From: Pseudomonadota bacterium
GTDB taxonomy: Bacteria > Pseudomonadota > Alphaproteobacteria > UBA9655
Length of the DNA stretch: 64,000 bases
Assembly (NCBI GenBank): GCA_018242065.1
Contig: JAFECQ010000003.1
Span: 1 to 64,000, forward strand
Direction: 5' to 3'
A program made the position numbers and the translations under genes. The notes beneath the pieces were generated by a model. That model did not search any database, was not told the DNA's origin, and saw nothing but the letters and a program-made list of their open reading frames with translations. Shown here one piece after another: positions 16,422 to 28,591 of the stretch; the first letter of the stretch is position 1, and each line of letters opens with the position of its first letter.

Positions 16422-18437
16422 ATGAATTATAAGTTTTTCAGTGTTGTTGTCTTGCTTTTTAACAGCATGATAAATTTCTTTGTTTCTCCTGCTTATGGAA
16501 TGGATATTTGGGATATCCATACAAACAATTGGAAAAGTCTACCCAAGGTTAAGATCTATTCGCGACAGGATAGAGATATCTATGACGTTCATAGAGATGA
16601 TTCTGAGATTTATTCTAGCGGGTGCCCCAAAGCGCCGCTTTTTTCCACGTATTACCCTGAAAGACACCAACTAAGTATTCTTCCCACACAGCTTTATTCA
16701 CATGTTCCGTTAGCTTCGTTTCTAAAACTTCCTGAAGATATTCGTAGGGAGTTGGAAATAGACGGGGTAGATCCTCGTTCTACGAAGATATTTGTTGTTG
16801 GGCAACGCGCCCCTTCTGGAGCGACTTTTACTGGGCTATATCCCCACTTTGGGACAGAACCTATGGCTCCGACCTTTGGTGCTTATGATGTTACGAGACA
16901 TCTTAAACTTATGATCACAGATAGTGATTCTAGAAAAACGAAGTTTGAACGTATGCCAAATGAAGGAGAGCCTCTAGAGATTATAAATGTTGAAAAAGAG
17001 GGTGATATTGTAAAGAGTACTGTTAAAAGAAAATCTGTCATTACGCATCCTATTGGAGGCGATAATCAAGTGGTTCTTTCTCCCGTTCCCGTACGTGTTG
17101 TGGGGATAGAAGACGCTGGTCAAAGTTTTTATACATATGCTTCTTATCCAGATGAAAAAGGTGTCATGAAAGGGATCGTGACATTGCACTTACTGTGGAG
17201 TCATGCGCAATATCGTGCGCTTGACGAATGGAGTCGTGCAAATTTTGGTTTGGGTCCTAGGGTAGCAACTCGATCCACGGAAGAATTAGCGAGAAGTTTT
17301 GATGATTTAATACGTTCCCCTGCATTCAGGGGTGGAAAACATTTTCAAAGGTTTGTCGATCTTCTTCAAGGCGTAACATTAAAAGAAGCTGTGAGCAGTC
17401 CGAAGGCTTTTGAAACAACGTTTGACCCAAGAGAACTCATAACAGCTTACGACTTCTCAAACGGCCATTACGTAGGGATGTCGGCTAAAGAGAGAGTAAA
17501 AGAAATTTTTACACAAAGAGGGTATAAAGATTGGGACGCACTGAGCGCAAAAGAGCAGGACTGGGTTACTGCGAGAGTAAGGTCTCAGGCTGAAAGAAAT
17601 GATTTAATAGAGCTTCTAAAGAAGCAGGATTACTCAGGTGCTTTCAATAAACTAAAAGCAACAACAAGTGAGTCTGATGAAGGGGTCGTAAAATTTCTTC
17701 TGAGCAGCAATGGATATGGAAAGTGGGAAACCTTCCTTCCTGAAACACAAAAATGGGTTGTCTCTAAAGTAAAAGAAGTAGCACAGTTAGAAGAATTTCT
17801 AAGTAAGAAAGATTATGTAGAAGCTTTCAATAAAACAAAAGCAACGACGAGTGCTTCTGATGAAGAGGTTGTAAAATTTCTTCTAAGTAGCAATGGGTAT
17901 GGAAAATGGGATGCACTCCTTTATGAAACTCAAAAATGGGTCGTGGCTAAAATAAAATTTCAAGCTGAGAGAAAAAATTTAACAGAATTTCTAAAGAAGC
18001 AGGATTATGCAGGAGCTTTTAATAGAACAAAAGCAACGACGCGTGCTTCCGATGAAGAGATTGTAAAGTTTCTCCTGACCAGCAATGGGTATAAAAGCTG
18101 GGTTGAATTAGATTCTGATAATAAAGCATGGGTTGTTGCTAGAGTCTCATCAAAAGTTGAAACAAGTAAGCTAGAAGAGAGAGATTTAGAAAAAGCGCTA
18201 GGTCATAGAGCTGGCCTTCAAGAGGTGCTGATTAAAGACAAACTTAAAGATATTTATAGACTTCTTAAAGATTCATTTAGGATGGTACCAGATGAGCAGA
18301 TTATAAGTTATGTTCTTCATGAAAAAGGATATAAAAATTGGACTAAGCTTTCTCTTAAAGACCGTCAATGGATTATTTCTGTCATCAACGGCACTGCACC
18401 AGTTATTATAGATTTGGACTTATTCAGAGCCCATTGA
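16422..18437 (+). CDS. Secreted protein with C-terminal tandem repeats, function unknown
   Basis: A 671-residue protein with a signal peptide (core FSVVVLLFNSMINFF, then SPAYGMD). The first 340 residues form an unrecognised domain with several proline-rich segments. From about residue 355 to 655 there are five related helical units of about 55 residues. Each carries a block like VKFLLSSNGYGKWETFLPET followed by QKWVV and a linker KKQDYxxAFNxxKATT; the last two units are more diverged. A short unit array after an export signal fits a surface or host-interaction protein. It stands alone, with an untranslated leader of about 140 bp. No known family recognised. Confidence 0.78.
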   Translation: MNYKFFSVVVLLFNSMINFFVSPAYGMDIWDIHTNNWKSLPKVKIYSRQDRDIYDVHRDDSEIYSSGCPKAPLFSTYYPERHQLSILPTQLYSHVPLASFLKLPEDIRRELEIDGVDPRSTKIFVVGQRAPSGATFTGLYPHFGTEPMAPTFGAYDVTRHLKLMITDSDSRKTKFERMPNEGEPLEIINVEKEGDIVKSTVKRKSVITHPIGGDNQVVLSPVPVRVVGIEDAGQSFYTYASYPDEKGVMKGIVTLHLLWSHAQYRALDEWSRANFGLGPRVATRSTEELARSFDDLIRSPAFRGGKHFQRFVDLLQGVTLKEAVSSPKAFETTFDPRELITAYDFSNGHYVGMSAKERVKEIFTQRGYKDWDALSAKEQDWVTARVRSQAERNDLIELLKKQDYSGAFNKLKATTSESDEGVVKFLLSSNGYGKWETFLPETQKWVVSKVKEVAQLEEFLSKKDYVEAFNKTKATTSASDEEVVKFLLSSNGYGKWDALLYETQKWVVAKIKFQAERKNLTEFLKKQDYAGAFNRTKATTRASDEEIVKFLLTSNGYKSWVELDSDNKAWVVARVSSKVETSKLEERDLEKALGHRAGLQEVLIKDKLKDIYRLLKDSFRMVPDEQIISYVLHEKGYKNWTKLSLKDRQWIISVINGTAPVIIDLDLFRAH

Positions 18438-18473
18438 GGAAGAGTCAAAGGAAGAAGCCGTTATTGAAGTGGA

Positions 18474-19352
18474 ATGGGGTTCATGGTAAAAAACATCTCT
18501 TTGATTGCGCCATCGTATGCCGTTTCTGAAGAAACTGTAACTCAGGCAAAACAGTATTTTGAAAATTTAGGTATGCACATAACAGTACCGCCTGACCTTT
18601 TGGGAGAGGATCTTTTGTGTGCGCACCAAGATCACGTTCGCTTATCTCATTTGAAAAATGCCTTAGAAGATCCTTTTATTGACGTAATATGGCTGCTTGC
18701 AGGAGGATATGGACTGACGCGTCTTATGCCTGATCTTCTCAAAATAACGAAACCAATTAAAGAAAAGCTCTTTATTGGGTTTAGTGATGGAACGGCCCTC
18801 CACGTTTTTTTGAATCAGGTATGGAATTGGCCTTCAATCCATGGGGTAGCGGCTAGGCAGATAACTCAGCAAAAGGTGGGTACTCAAACGGTTGAGTCTA
18901 CTTTACGTTTGCTGAAACAAGGAATAAAAGCTTACACTCCCTTAACTCTTCAGCCTTTTAATAAAGCTGCAAAAGGCCTTTCTTCTCTATCTGGTTCGCT
19001 TGTGGGGGGAAATTTATGTCTTTTAGCTTGTAGCTTAGGGACTGACTGGCAAATTAACCCTTCGGGTAAAATCCTTTTTCTAGAAGATGTGGATGAACGA
19101 GGTTACCGCATAGACCGGATGCTGGTTCAGTTAGAGCAAGCACATATTTTTAAAAACGTAAAAGCGATCGTTTTGGGCGACTTTGTCGGAGGAGAAGAGA
19201 AAGATGGGACGTCTCTTATTCCTCCTGTTTTGAAGCGTTTTGCAGATAACACTAAGGCACCCGTTTTTCGTTTGCCGGGATGCGGGCATGGAGACGAAAA
19301 TATTCCTTTACTCTTTAATGTGCCTTTGGATTTTTCGATTGTTCCTTATTAA
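18474..19352 (+). CDS. ldcA: LD-carboxypeptidase (peptidase S66)
   Basis: A 292-residue serine peptidase that removes the terminal D-Ala from muropeptide tetrapeptides during cell-wall recycling in the cytoplasm. The Ser-Glu-His triad is visible: Ser104 in GFSDGTALH, Glu204 in LFLEDVDERGYR and His272 in GCGHGDENIPL. The oxyanion segment LLAGGYGLTRL is also present. Length and order match the family. The start could instead be the ATG three codons on (18483); neither has a strong ribosome site. Confidence 0.92.
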   Translation: MGFMVKNISLIAPSYAVSEETVTQAKQYFENLGMHITVPPDLLGEDLLCAHQDHVRLSHLKNALEDPFIDVIWLLAGGYGLTRLMPDLLKITKPIKEKLFIGFSDGTALHVFLNQVWNWPSIHGVAARQITQQKVGTQTVESTLRLLKQGIKAYTPLTLQPFNKAAKGLSSLSGSLVGGNLCLLACSLGTDWQINPSGKILFLEDVDERGYRIDRMLVQLEQAHIFKNVKAIVLGDFVGGEEKDGTSLIPPVLKRFADNTKAPVFRLPGCGHGDENIPLLFNVPLDFSIVPY

Positions 19353-19413
19353 ATTTAATGGCAAGGACTCAGCTTTTTCTTGACTTTAACTTAGCTGTAA
19401 GCTAATATATATC

Positions 19414-19671
19414 ATGTATGAGATTTACTATAAGCCATTAGCTCTAAAGGCGCTTTTAAAAATGCCTAAGAATCAAGCGCTTCTCATACGTAATAAAATT
19501 AATGCTTTGAAAGCAGATCCTTATGTCAAAAATAGTAATGTTAAAAAGTTGCAAGGAATAGAAGGATATCGCTTACGTGTTGGAGATTGGCGCATTATTT
19601 ACCACGTTGATCATAAAGTTCTTAAAATTCTAGTTATCAAAATTGCTTCTCGAGGAGGGGTGTATAAATGA
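19414..19671 (+). CDS. RelE/ParE-type toxin
   Basis: An 85-residue protein of the RelE superfamily, with opening YEIYYKPLALKALLKMPKN, then LQGIEGYRLRVGDWRIIYHV and a final strand ILVIKIASRGGVYK. The R-x-R-x-G-x-[WY]-R block is that of ribosome-dependent mRNA interferases. It comes before its antitoxin (the HigBA/higB-first order) and overlaps it by 4 nt. Confidence 0.9.
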   Translation: MYEIYYKPLALKALLKMPKNQALLIRNKINALKADPYVKNSNVKKLQGIEGYRLRVGDWRIIYHVDHKVLKILVIKIASRGGVYK

Positions 19672-20072
19672 ATATTCCACGTTTTCATAATCCACAGATT
19701 ATAAAAGAAGGTGGTAAGCCTGCTTTTGCTGTGCTTCCTTATGATGAGTATGAAGCTCTTCTTGAGATTTTTGATGAGCTTTCTGATGAACACGACTATA
19801 AGATAGCTATAAATACAGAAACAGAAGACATACCTGCTTATGTTGTTGATAAACTTCTAAGTGGAGAAAATCCTTTAAGAGTATGGAGAGAGTATCGGGC
19901 CCTAACTCAGCAAGAAATTGCTCAAGCAGTAGGTATTTCTATACCTTTTCTCTCTCAAATTGAGACCGATAAACGGTTACCTTCTTTGAGGATATATCAA
20001 AAGCTAGCAAAGGTCTTGAACGTCAGTTTAGATAATCTCGTTATTCAAGAACAAACTTCTGAAGGCGAATGA
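19668..20072 (+). CDS. Antitoxin with Phd-like start and XRE helix-turn-helix
   Basis: A 134-residue protein. The N-terminal part (GKPAFAVLPYDEYEALLE) looks like a Phd/YefM-type antitoxin segment. The C-terminal part (about 75-128) is a Cro/C1 helix-turn-helix with LTQQEIAQAVGIS, FLSQIETDKRLPSL and LAKVLNVSLDNL. It should neutralise the upstream RelE-type toxin and repress the operon. Its end overlaps the recF ATG by 4 nt, so recF is translated together with the toxin-antitoxin pair. Confidence 0.88.
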   Translation: MNIPRFHNPQIIKEGGKPAFAVLPYDEYEALLEIFDELSDEHDYKIAINTETEDIPAYVVDKLLSGENPLRVWREYRALTQQEIAQAVGISIPFLSQIETDKRLPSLRIYQKLAKVLNVSLDNLVIQEQTSEGE

Positions 20073-21235
20073 AAGTAGCTCAATTTAATATACCGCCTGT
20101 ATCCATCGTTCCTTTGCGAGGCGTTGAACGCTTGAGTCTTTCTCATTTTCGATGTTACGAAATTTTTACCGTTTCTTTTGATTTGAGGTCTGTTGTTTTG
20201 ACAGGTCCTAATGGCGCTGGGAAAACGAATCTTTTAGAAGCTCTCTCCTTTTTAATTCCTGGGCGAGGCTTGAGGCGAGCACGTCTTTCCGAAATCAAGC
20301 AACAAGGAAGTTCTGATCCGTGGACAGTTTCTGCGCAATTACAAGACCAAGGGGAGGGGATTCAAATCGGAACAGGCCTTAATCCTGAATCACCTGAAAG
20401 TGAACGACGAGTCACAAAAATTAATGGAGAAAAGGCAAAAAGTCAGTCCACTCTTGCTGAATGGGTGTCGATGGTGTGGTTGACGCCTCAAATGGATAGG
20501 CTGTTTCTTGAGGGATCTCAAGGACGACGGCGATTTTTGGATCGTCTGGTTTATGGTTTCGATCCCACTCATGCCCAGCGTTTGAGTCGTTATGAACAAG
20601 CATTAAAAGAACGAAGTCTTCTTTTACGACAGGGAAGGACGGATCCAGTTTGGTTAGAGGGTATAGAAGATAATCTTGTCAGTGATGGCATTGCAATTAT
20701 AGTTGCGCGTCGTGAGGTTGTCGGTCAGCTCACATCTGTTTTAAAAACGCAAGATAATATTTTTCCGCAAGCTGAAATTTCTTTAGAAGGAGAGCTAGAA
20801 AATCTTCTAAGACAACACAGTATACTTGAGATTGAAGAAAAGATGAGGCGGTTATTGGCTGATTGCCGAGAGCAAGATCGTTTTTCAGGGCGTACGTCTT
20901 ATGGACCGCATCGGAGTGACCTTGCTGTGTTCTTCCCTGAAAAAAATCAGCGTGCAGCACTTTGTTCTACGGGTGAGCAAAAAGCTTTACTACTTTCTAT
21001 TGTCATGGCCTCTGCTCATTTGTTATCTGTACGCTCAGAAGCTATTCCGCTCTTGCTTTTAGATGAGGTTGTCGCACATCTTGATAAGAAACGTAGATCA
21101 GCATTGTTTGATGCGATTTTAAAGCTTAGAATACAGACCTGGCTCACAGGAACTGATGTTGCCTTGTTTGAAGAATTACAAGGCAATGCTCAATTTTTAA
21201 GCCTGAAAGAAGCCCGTTTGGTATCGAAAACATAA
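20069..21235 (+). CDS. recF: DNA replication and repair protein RecF
   Basis: A 388-residue SMC-like ATPase that loads RecA at gaps with RecO and RecR. Walker A GPNGAGKTN, the signature CSTGEQKALL and Walker B LLLLDEVVAHLD are intact, and the LSHFRCYE opening is typical. Starting at the ATGA overlap adds about 20 residues before the conserved opening; the in-frame TTG near 20115 would give a start nearer to family length. It precedes gyrB by 12 nt, a common alphaproteobacterial order, but dnaA and dnaN are not nearby. Confidence 0.93.
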   Translation: MKVAQFNIPPVSIVPLRGVERLSLSHFRCYEIFTVSFDLRSVVLTGPNGAGKTNLLEALSFLIPGRGLRRARLSEIKQQGSSDPWTVSAQLQDQGEGIQIGTGLNPESPESERRVTKINGEKAKSQSTLAEWVSMVWLTPQMDRLFLEGSQGRRRFLDRLVYGFDPTHAQRLSRYEQALKERSLLLRQGRTDPVWLEGIEDNLVSDGIAIIVARREVVGQLTSVLKTQDNIFPQAEISLEGELENLLRQHSILEIEEKMRRLLADCREQDRFSGRTSYGPHRSDLAVFFPEKNQRAALCSTGEQKALLLSIVMASAHLLSVRSEAIPLLLLDEVVAHLDKKRRSALFDAILKLRIQTWLTGTDVALFEELQGNAQFLSLKEARLVSKT

Positions 21236-21247
21236 ATGAGAGAATGA

Positions 21248-23668
<2,421 letters not shown>

Positions 23669-23682
23669 AGTGGGTCAAAACA

Positions 23683-24438
23683 GTGAACGTTACGGATTAT
23701 AAATTTTTTCATAGATTGGAGCAGCTCCCTTTTGTGGAGAAAATCTGGCTGTACGGTTCGCGTGCCCGAGGCGATTCTTGGGATCGATCGGACATAGATA
23801 TCGCTATAGAATGTCCCCAAGCAACATATCCTGATTGGCAAAAGGTGAGGGATATTATTGAAGATGCCGACACATTGCTGAAAATAGATTGTGTTAGATT
23901 GGATGAGTTAAAGGAAAGCTCTCTTTTTGTGCAACATATTCTTAAAGATAGAAAAATTCTTTTTCAAAGAACAGGTCGAAATCTGCGGGAAGAAGATGTC
24001 CCACTTTTTCAAAGAGAAGAAAAGCAGACGATAGAACCACGTTGGAAGAGCAATTTTGATGATTTGGGTAAAGCTTTAGAGAGGCTTAAAGAAATTCTTG
24101 AACTGCCCCTTGATGATCATCAAGTTGTTATGGATGCTACCATTAAACGGTTTGAATTCTGTATAGAGTTGTGTTGGAAGAATTTTAAAAATTTCCTTCA
24201 ATATGAAAAGAAAAAAGTTATATCCCCACGTGATGCTGTTTCTCAGGCATATCAAATGGAGTGGATTGATAGTGAAAAGCTATGGTTGGAAATGCTTGAT
24301 GACCGCAACTTCACCTCTCATAATTATCACAATGAAAAAGCAGAAGACGTTTATGTTCGTATTAAAGAGTATTATCCTAAAATGAAAGCTGCCTACGAAA
24401 GACTCAAGCAAATCAGCAGTGACCCATCACGCACTTAG
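23683..24438 (+). CDS. Fused nucleotidyltransferase (MNT) and HEPN/HI0074-type protein
   Basis: A 251-residue protein with GTG start. Residues 20-110 are a minimal nucleotidyltransferase domain with GSRARGDS followed by SDIDIAIE (Asp37 and Asp39 as metal ligands). Residues 130-245 are a helical HI0074/HEPN substrate-binding domain with FEFCIELCWKNF and the RX4H motif RNFTSH (Arg208, His213). Separate MNT and HEPN genes usually form a type VII toxin-antitoxin pair in which the MNT partner modifies the HEPN RNase. Here both are in one chain. It lies 14 nt after gyrB on the same strand. Confidence 0.88.
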   Translation: MNVTDYKFFHRLEQLPFVEKIWLYGSRARGDSWDRSDIDIAIECPQATYPDWQKVRDIIEDADTLLKIDCVRLDELKESSLFVQHILKDRKILFQRTGRNLREEDVPLFQREEKQTIEPRWKSNFDDLGKALERLKEILELPLDDHQVVMDATIKRFEFCIELCWKNFKNFLQYEKKKVISPRDAVSQAYQMEWIDSEKLWLEMLDDRNFTSHNYHNEKAEDVYVRIKEYYPKMKAAYERLKQISSDPSRT

Positions 24439-24496
24439 GCTCGTAAAAGCTCACAGATCGTTTCTCTTATTCCTTTTTTGAAAAGCCCCTTGGCTC

Positions 24497-24694
24497 TTAA
24501 CATGCCGGAGGCTTTTTTGGTAGAGAAGAGGCTGCTGGAGCAGGGGACCGGGATGAAGCGGGCATTGTGTTTGGTTCAGTAGGTATCATATTTGGATTAT
24601 TAATGTTGGCGTCTTTGCTTTCATCCGTTGCACATCCGGATATTCCTGAAGAGATAAAAAGAATTGCGATAAAGAAAAAAATGGAATTGTTCAT
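24497..24694 (-). CDS. Small lipoprotein, proline/serine-rich
   Basis: A 65-residue protein with a signal peptide (FFFIAILFISSG) and a lipobox ending ISGC, so it should be lipidated at Cys20. The mature part is about 45 residues, rich in Pro, Ser, Asn and Ala, and disordered. It lies 78 nt downstream of the NHL autotransporter on the same strand. Function unknown. Confidence 0.6.
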   Translation of the reverse strand: MNNSIFFFIAILFISSGISGCATDESKDANINNPNMIPTEPNTMPASSRSPAPAASSLPKKPPAC

Positions 24695-24772
24695 ATTTGT
24701 TCTCTCATTTTATGTATTAGGTGTTGTTTTTTTTAAATAAAGATCTTTCTGAAAGTCTTTGTTATAATCTCC

Positions 24773-27700
24773 TTAAAAATTGTATCCAATCGTGGCGTTC
24801 CCGGCGAGGGTTTTAACAGACTTGCTAAGTTGGGAGCCAATGTTACCAATAAGATAAAGCCCATCCTTAAATTGAGCCGTTAAGGCGATGGAAGGCGCAA
24901 ATTGATTAATGGTTTTTGTATTCCCTCTAAAAGCAAATGGTTGAGCCTCACCGATCAAATGCGCACGTACTTTTCCTCGATTTTTGCCGACAGTACTCGT
25001 ATTAGCATAAGCTAAAGAGAGCTCGGGTCGGAGTAGAGTTTCACAATAAAGGAACGTACGATAAAAGCTAAGGCCAGCTTGTCCTCCCATAAATTGAGAA
25101 TTTTGTGATTTAACAGCAAAGTTAAGACTACCGGCTCCTCTTTCTCTAGATCCTTGTTGATGAAGATAAGCATAATTCATATTTACAAAAGGCTGAAGAA
25201 CGATGATATCGCTTATGGGAAGAATTTGGCCTGCCTCAATCTGGGTAAACAGTTGATATCCTCTGTGCTTTTGTATGGCTTCGCGATGGACGTTATTAAA
25301 GTTAAGTTTTCGTTTGGAATGATAACGGTTGCCGCCTCCCATAAACTGGCCAGCAACATAGAATCCCGTTTCGCTTATACCGGTACCATAAATACCGCCG
25401 TAATAGCTTTTTATGTCCCCTTTACCCAAGTCAGACTTTAAATGATATGGGCTAGAAGATCCTCCTCCATAAATACCGACACTTACATTTTTTTGAATTT
25501 CATAATCAGCTCCCATGACACCTCCGAAAGTCGAGGCTCGTGCTCCTGGAGAACGTGACGATTTAATCCATGACGTATTATCATAATTTTGAAGCCAAAC
25601 ATTCGCACGTCCAATTTTAAATCTTTCATTTAACGGGAGAGTACGAGTTTGTAAGTCTGGTGCTTCTGCAAGATTCCTTTTTCGAGAACCTGAATGAATA
25701 TTTCCTTGAGAAGTTAAAGCCATTGACTTCTGTCGGGAAACAAGTCGATCAAAAGAAGCTTGAAAGGCAGGGCTAGCGCACGAAGCTCCATATTCTTTAA
25801 TAGCATTGGTTTGAATAACTTGTTGTTGTGCACTTCGAACAGCCATCCCGGCCTGTAAGCTTGATTGATAAGTAACCTGTGGAGTTAAAATTTCAGGCTG
25901 GGGTACAATTTGATTCATCGCACTTCTGACGGCAGCCGTATTTTGTGTCGCCAAATTTCCATTCAACCCTTGAAAAACACCATAAAGATCTGGGTTACTT
26001 GTGGGTGTAACAGTGGTCGTAAGCGCATCAAAAGTTTGTGCTGTCCTTGCAGCATTGCTCTGATCTCCTTTTGAAAAGGCATCGACGTAGTCTTGATAAG
26101 GGCTTACAATTACGTTAATTCTATCGCTTAAGTAATTAACAGTATACTTAATTTGATTATTAGAGGTTAATGTGAGGAAGTTGCCTTGTACTCCACCTCC
26201 AGCTGTAAGAATTGTAAAGGTTTGTCCCTTCACACTAGAAGGATCACCCAAAACATTGAGGCCGCCATTCACAGTAGCTGCTCCCCCTACAGCAATAAGG
26301 TCAGAATTGCCCGGCGCGATTTCAGCTTGATAAGTTGCTGTAGGAGCCATGGTGAAGTTTGACGCAACAGTTAATGTACCAATCGAATTACCTGGGGCAA
26401 TCGTTCCGCCTAAATCCAAAGACTTCATGCTTCCATTACCCATAATAGTAGCACCCTGCGCAACGGAAACCGCACTGTTCGAAAGTCCGCCATTCAGAGT
26501 AAACACTCCTTGATTGATGTTAGTTGCACCGCTATAGGTCTGAGTTGTTGTGAAATTCAGCGTACCAGGTCCTGTTTTTGACACACTCCCCGGGCCACTA
26601 ATTTGACCCATAAAAACCCCATTATTAAGCTGATTAAACACAAGGGCAGCATTGTTGGTAATTATGGGTGCATTTATGCTACCTGTATTTCCTGTAAGGG
26701 TTCCTCCATTGATGATAATCTGTCCAGGGGTCCCACCCTGTGCACTAAAGTCGTTATCTCCTGTAAGCGTAAGATTTCCTGCGCCTTGTTTTACGAGAGT
26801 TCCTTGTCCTAATATGTTAGCGCCAAAAGTTGCATCTGTCGGTTGATTAAACACGAGCGTTGCAAGATTGCGAATGTTTTTAGCATTTAGCGTTGCTGCA
26901 GTTCCCGTAAGCTTTCCAAGCTGGACATTCTCAAGAAATTCAAAAGTGTTGGCTGGATTCGTAAGAGTTAGATTTCCAACGCCACTCTTTGAAAAAAATC
27001 CTGGACTTGTAATGGCTCCTCCAAAAGTCCCATCCGCGGCTTGATCAAATGTAAGAGTTCCATTTAAAGAATTGGTAATAGGATTATTATTAAAACTTGC
27101 CGTATTTCCGGAAAGGCTTGCTCCCGACAGAACTGTTATATTTCCTGTAAACGTATTATTTCCCGTTAAAGCGACGCTTCCTGTTCCACCGATGTTAAGA
27201 GTTGTGTTGGCTCCATTGATATTTCCCGAATAGGTAAAGGTATTGCCAGCTCCGCTATTAAAAGTTCCTGTCGTTAAATCCATTGGCGTGGGAAGAGTTG
27301 TGTTTGCATTGTCCGTAATAGAACCCCCATTCAAGGTAATGGTTCCTGAGGTTAGCGTTCCTCCCGGATTAATCGTGAGGTTTCCTCCTGGAAGAAGGGA
27401 CAGGGCATTTTGAACTTGAAGGTCAAAGCCGTTATTGAGCGTTAATGCCTGATTTAAAGGCAGTTGCATCAACTGAGATGTACCTGCTTGTGTCCATTCA
27501 ACAGGACTAAACCATTGATTAACGAGATTATTGAAATCATCCACTGTATAAATTTTACCCGTTGTATTCTCAACAACGATTCCCCAAAATGAAGATGTAG
27601 AGTCTCCAAAAGCTTCCCGAAAAGTTCCGTTTGGATTAAAAATTTGTACCCGACTATTTCCCGAATCAGCTACATAAATGCTTCCTCCAGCTCCCATAGC

Positions 27701-28426
27701 AACGCCAGAAGGCCCATTAAATCCTCCAGCAGTGGGTACCAATGTTTGTCCTGTAGGTGTGAACGTTGTCCCGTCAAAAATAAACACGCTATTATTATTG
27801 TAGTCAGTTATGTAAATATTTCCATTTGCAAAAACCAGATCCTCAGGTCCATTAAGTACTCCTCCGGGACCTCCAAAGGGCCCTAGAGGCGCACCTGCAG
27901 GAGTAAAACGTTGTATTCGCTGGTTAAGAAAGTCAGCGGTAAAAATATTGCCATTCGCATCCACTGTCGTTCCTGCGGGGTTGTCAAATTGCGGTACACC
28001 TCCTCCAAGCGATCCATATTGAGAGAGATAGTTTCCATTAGGATCAAATACTTGAACACGAGCCTGCGTTGCTCCGAAAAAATCTGCGTCTGTCACGTAT
28101 ACGCTTCCATTTCCAAAAGCAATGCCATAGGGATTCGTAAATTGCCCATTACCAATTCCTGGCGTTCCAAATTGAAAGAGAGGGTTACCCAAAGTGTCAA
28201 AGACTTGAACACGCGAATTAATGGAGTCTGTTACATAAAGATTTCCTGTTGCTGGATCAATAGCGATAAAATATGGTTGGTCAAATCCACCTGCCGCACC
28301 ATTAAATGAAGATGTAAAAATAGGAGGAGCCGCATTTGTCTCCCCACCGTGCAATCCAATTGCGCAAGATAATAAGGAAATTTTTAAAAGAGTCGTTAAA
28401 CGCCATGATTTTTTTTGGTTTTTCAT
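24773..28426 (-). CDS. Autotransporter with NHL-repeat propeller passenger
   Basis: A 1217-residue type Va secretion protein. After a long signal peptide (core LLKISLLSCAIGLHG) the first part carries at least six NHL repeats (for example NPYGIAFGNGSVYVTDADFF), which predict a six-bladed beta-propeller. The middle is a right-handed beta-helix with autotransporter-associated repeats (TLVKQGAGNLTLTGDN, SVSKTGPGTLNFT). The last 280 residues are the outer-membrane barrel ending in Phe (ATIGYNF). The start is set at 28426 because the signal peptide begins there; the frame extends further without support. A second protein of the same design is at 54637. Confidence 0.9.
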   Translation of the reverse strand: MKNQKKSWRLTTLLKISLLSCAIGLHGGETNAAPPIFTSSFNGAAGGFDQPYFIAIDPATGNLYVTDSINSRVQVFDTLGNPLFQFGTPGIGNGQFTNPYGIAFGNGSVYVTDADFFGATQARVQVFDPNGNYLSQYGSLGGGVPQFDNPAGTTVDANGNIFTADFLNQRIQRFTPAGAPLGPFGGPGGVLNGPEDLVFANGNIYITDYNNNSVFIFDGTTFTPTGQTLVPTAGGFNGPSGVAMGAGGSIYVADSGNSRVQIFNPNGTFREAFGDSTSSFWGIVVENTTGKIYTVDDFNNLVNQWFSPVEWTQAGTSQLMQLPLNQALTLNNGFDLQVQNALSLLPGGNLTINPGGTLTSGTITLNGGSITDNANTTLPTPMDLTTGTFNSGAGNTFTYSGNINGANTTLNIGGTGSVALTGNNTFTGNITVLSGASLSGNTASFNNNPITNSLNGTLTFDQAADGTFGGAITSPGFFSKSGVGNLTLTNPANTFEFLENVQLGKLTGTAATLNAKNIRNLATLVFNQPTDATFGANILGQGTLVKQGAGNLTLTGDNDFSAQGGTPGQIIINGGTLTGNTGSINAPIITNNAALVFNQLNNGVFMGQISGPGSVSKTGPGTLNFTTTQTYSGATNINQGVFTLNGGLSNSAVSVAQGATIMGNGSMKSLDLGGTIAPGNSIGTLTVASNFTMAPTATYQAEIAPGNSDLIAVGGAATVNGGLNVLGDPSSVKGQTFTILTAGGGVQGNFLTLTSNNQIKYTVNYLSDRINVIVSPYQDYVDAFSKGDQSNAARTAQTFDALTTTVTPTSNPDLYGVFQGLNGNLATQNTAAVRSAMNQIVPQPEILTPQVTYQSSLQAGMAVRSAQQQVIQTNAIKEYGASCASPAFQASFDRLVSRQKSMALTSQGNIHSGSRKRNLAEAPDLQTRTLPLNERFKIGRANVWLQNYDNTSWIKSSRSPGARASTFGGVMGADYEIQKNVSVGIYGGGSSSPYHLKSDLGKGDIKSYYGGIYGTGISETGFYVAGQFMGGGNRYHSKRKLNFNNVHREAIQKHRGYQLFTQIEAGQILPISDIIVLQPFVNMNYAYLHQQGSRERGAGSLNFAVKSQNSQFMGGQAGLSFYRTFLYCETLLRPELSLAYANTSTVGKNRGKVRAHLIGEAQPFAFRGNTKTINQFAPSIALTAQFKDGLYLIGNIGSQLSKSVKTLAGNATIGYNF

Positions 28427-28591
28427 TTTGTAGGGTCCCTGTATTTTTTTACTTCTTATTCGAAACTTTATAATGAAGAAATTAGATTCATTCAAGACTC
28501 TTTCGAATAAGAATGAGATCTTATAAGAGTTGACATAATTGATATTTAACGCTTCACTTCGGTTAAGTTCTTTTTTAGAGTATGAAGTTTC

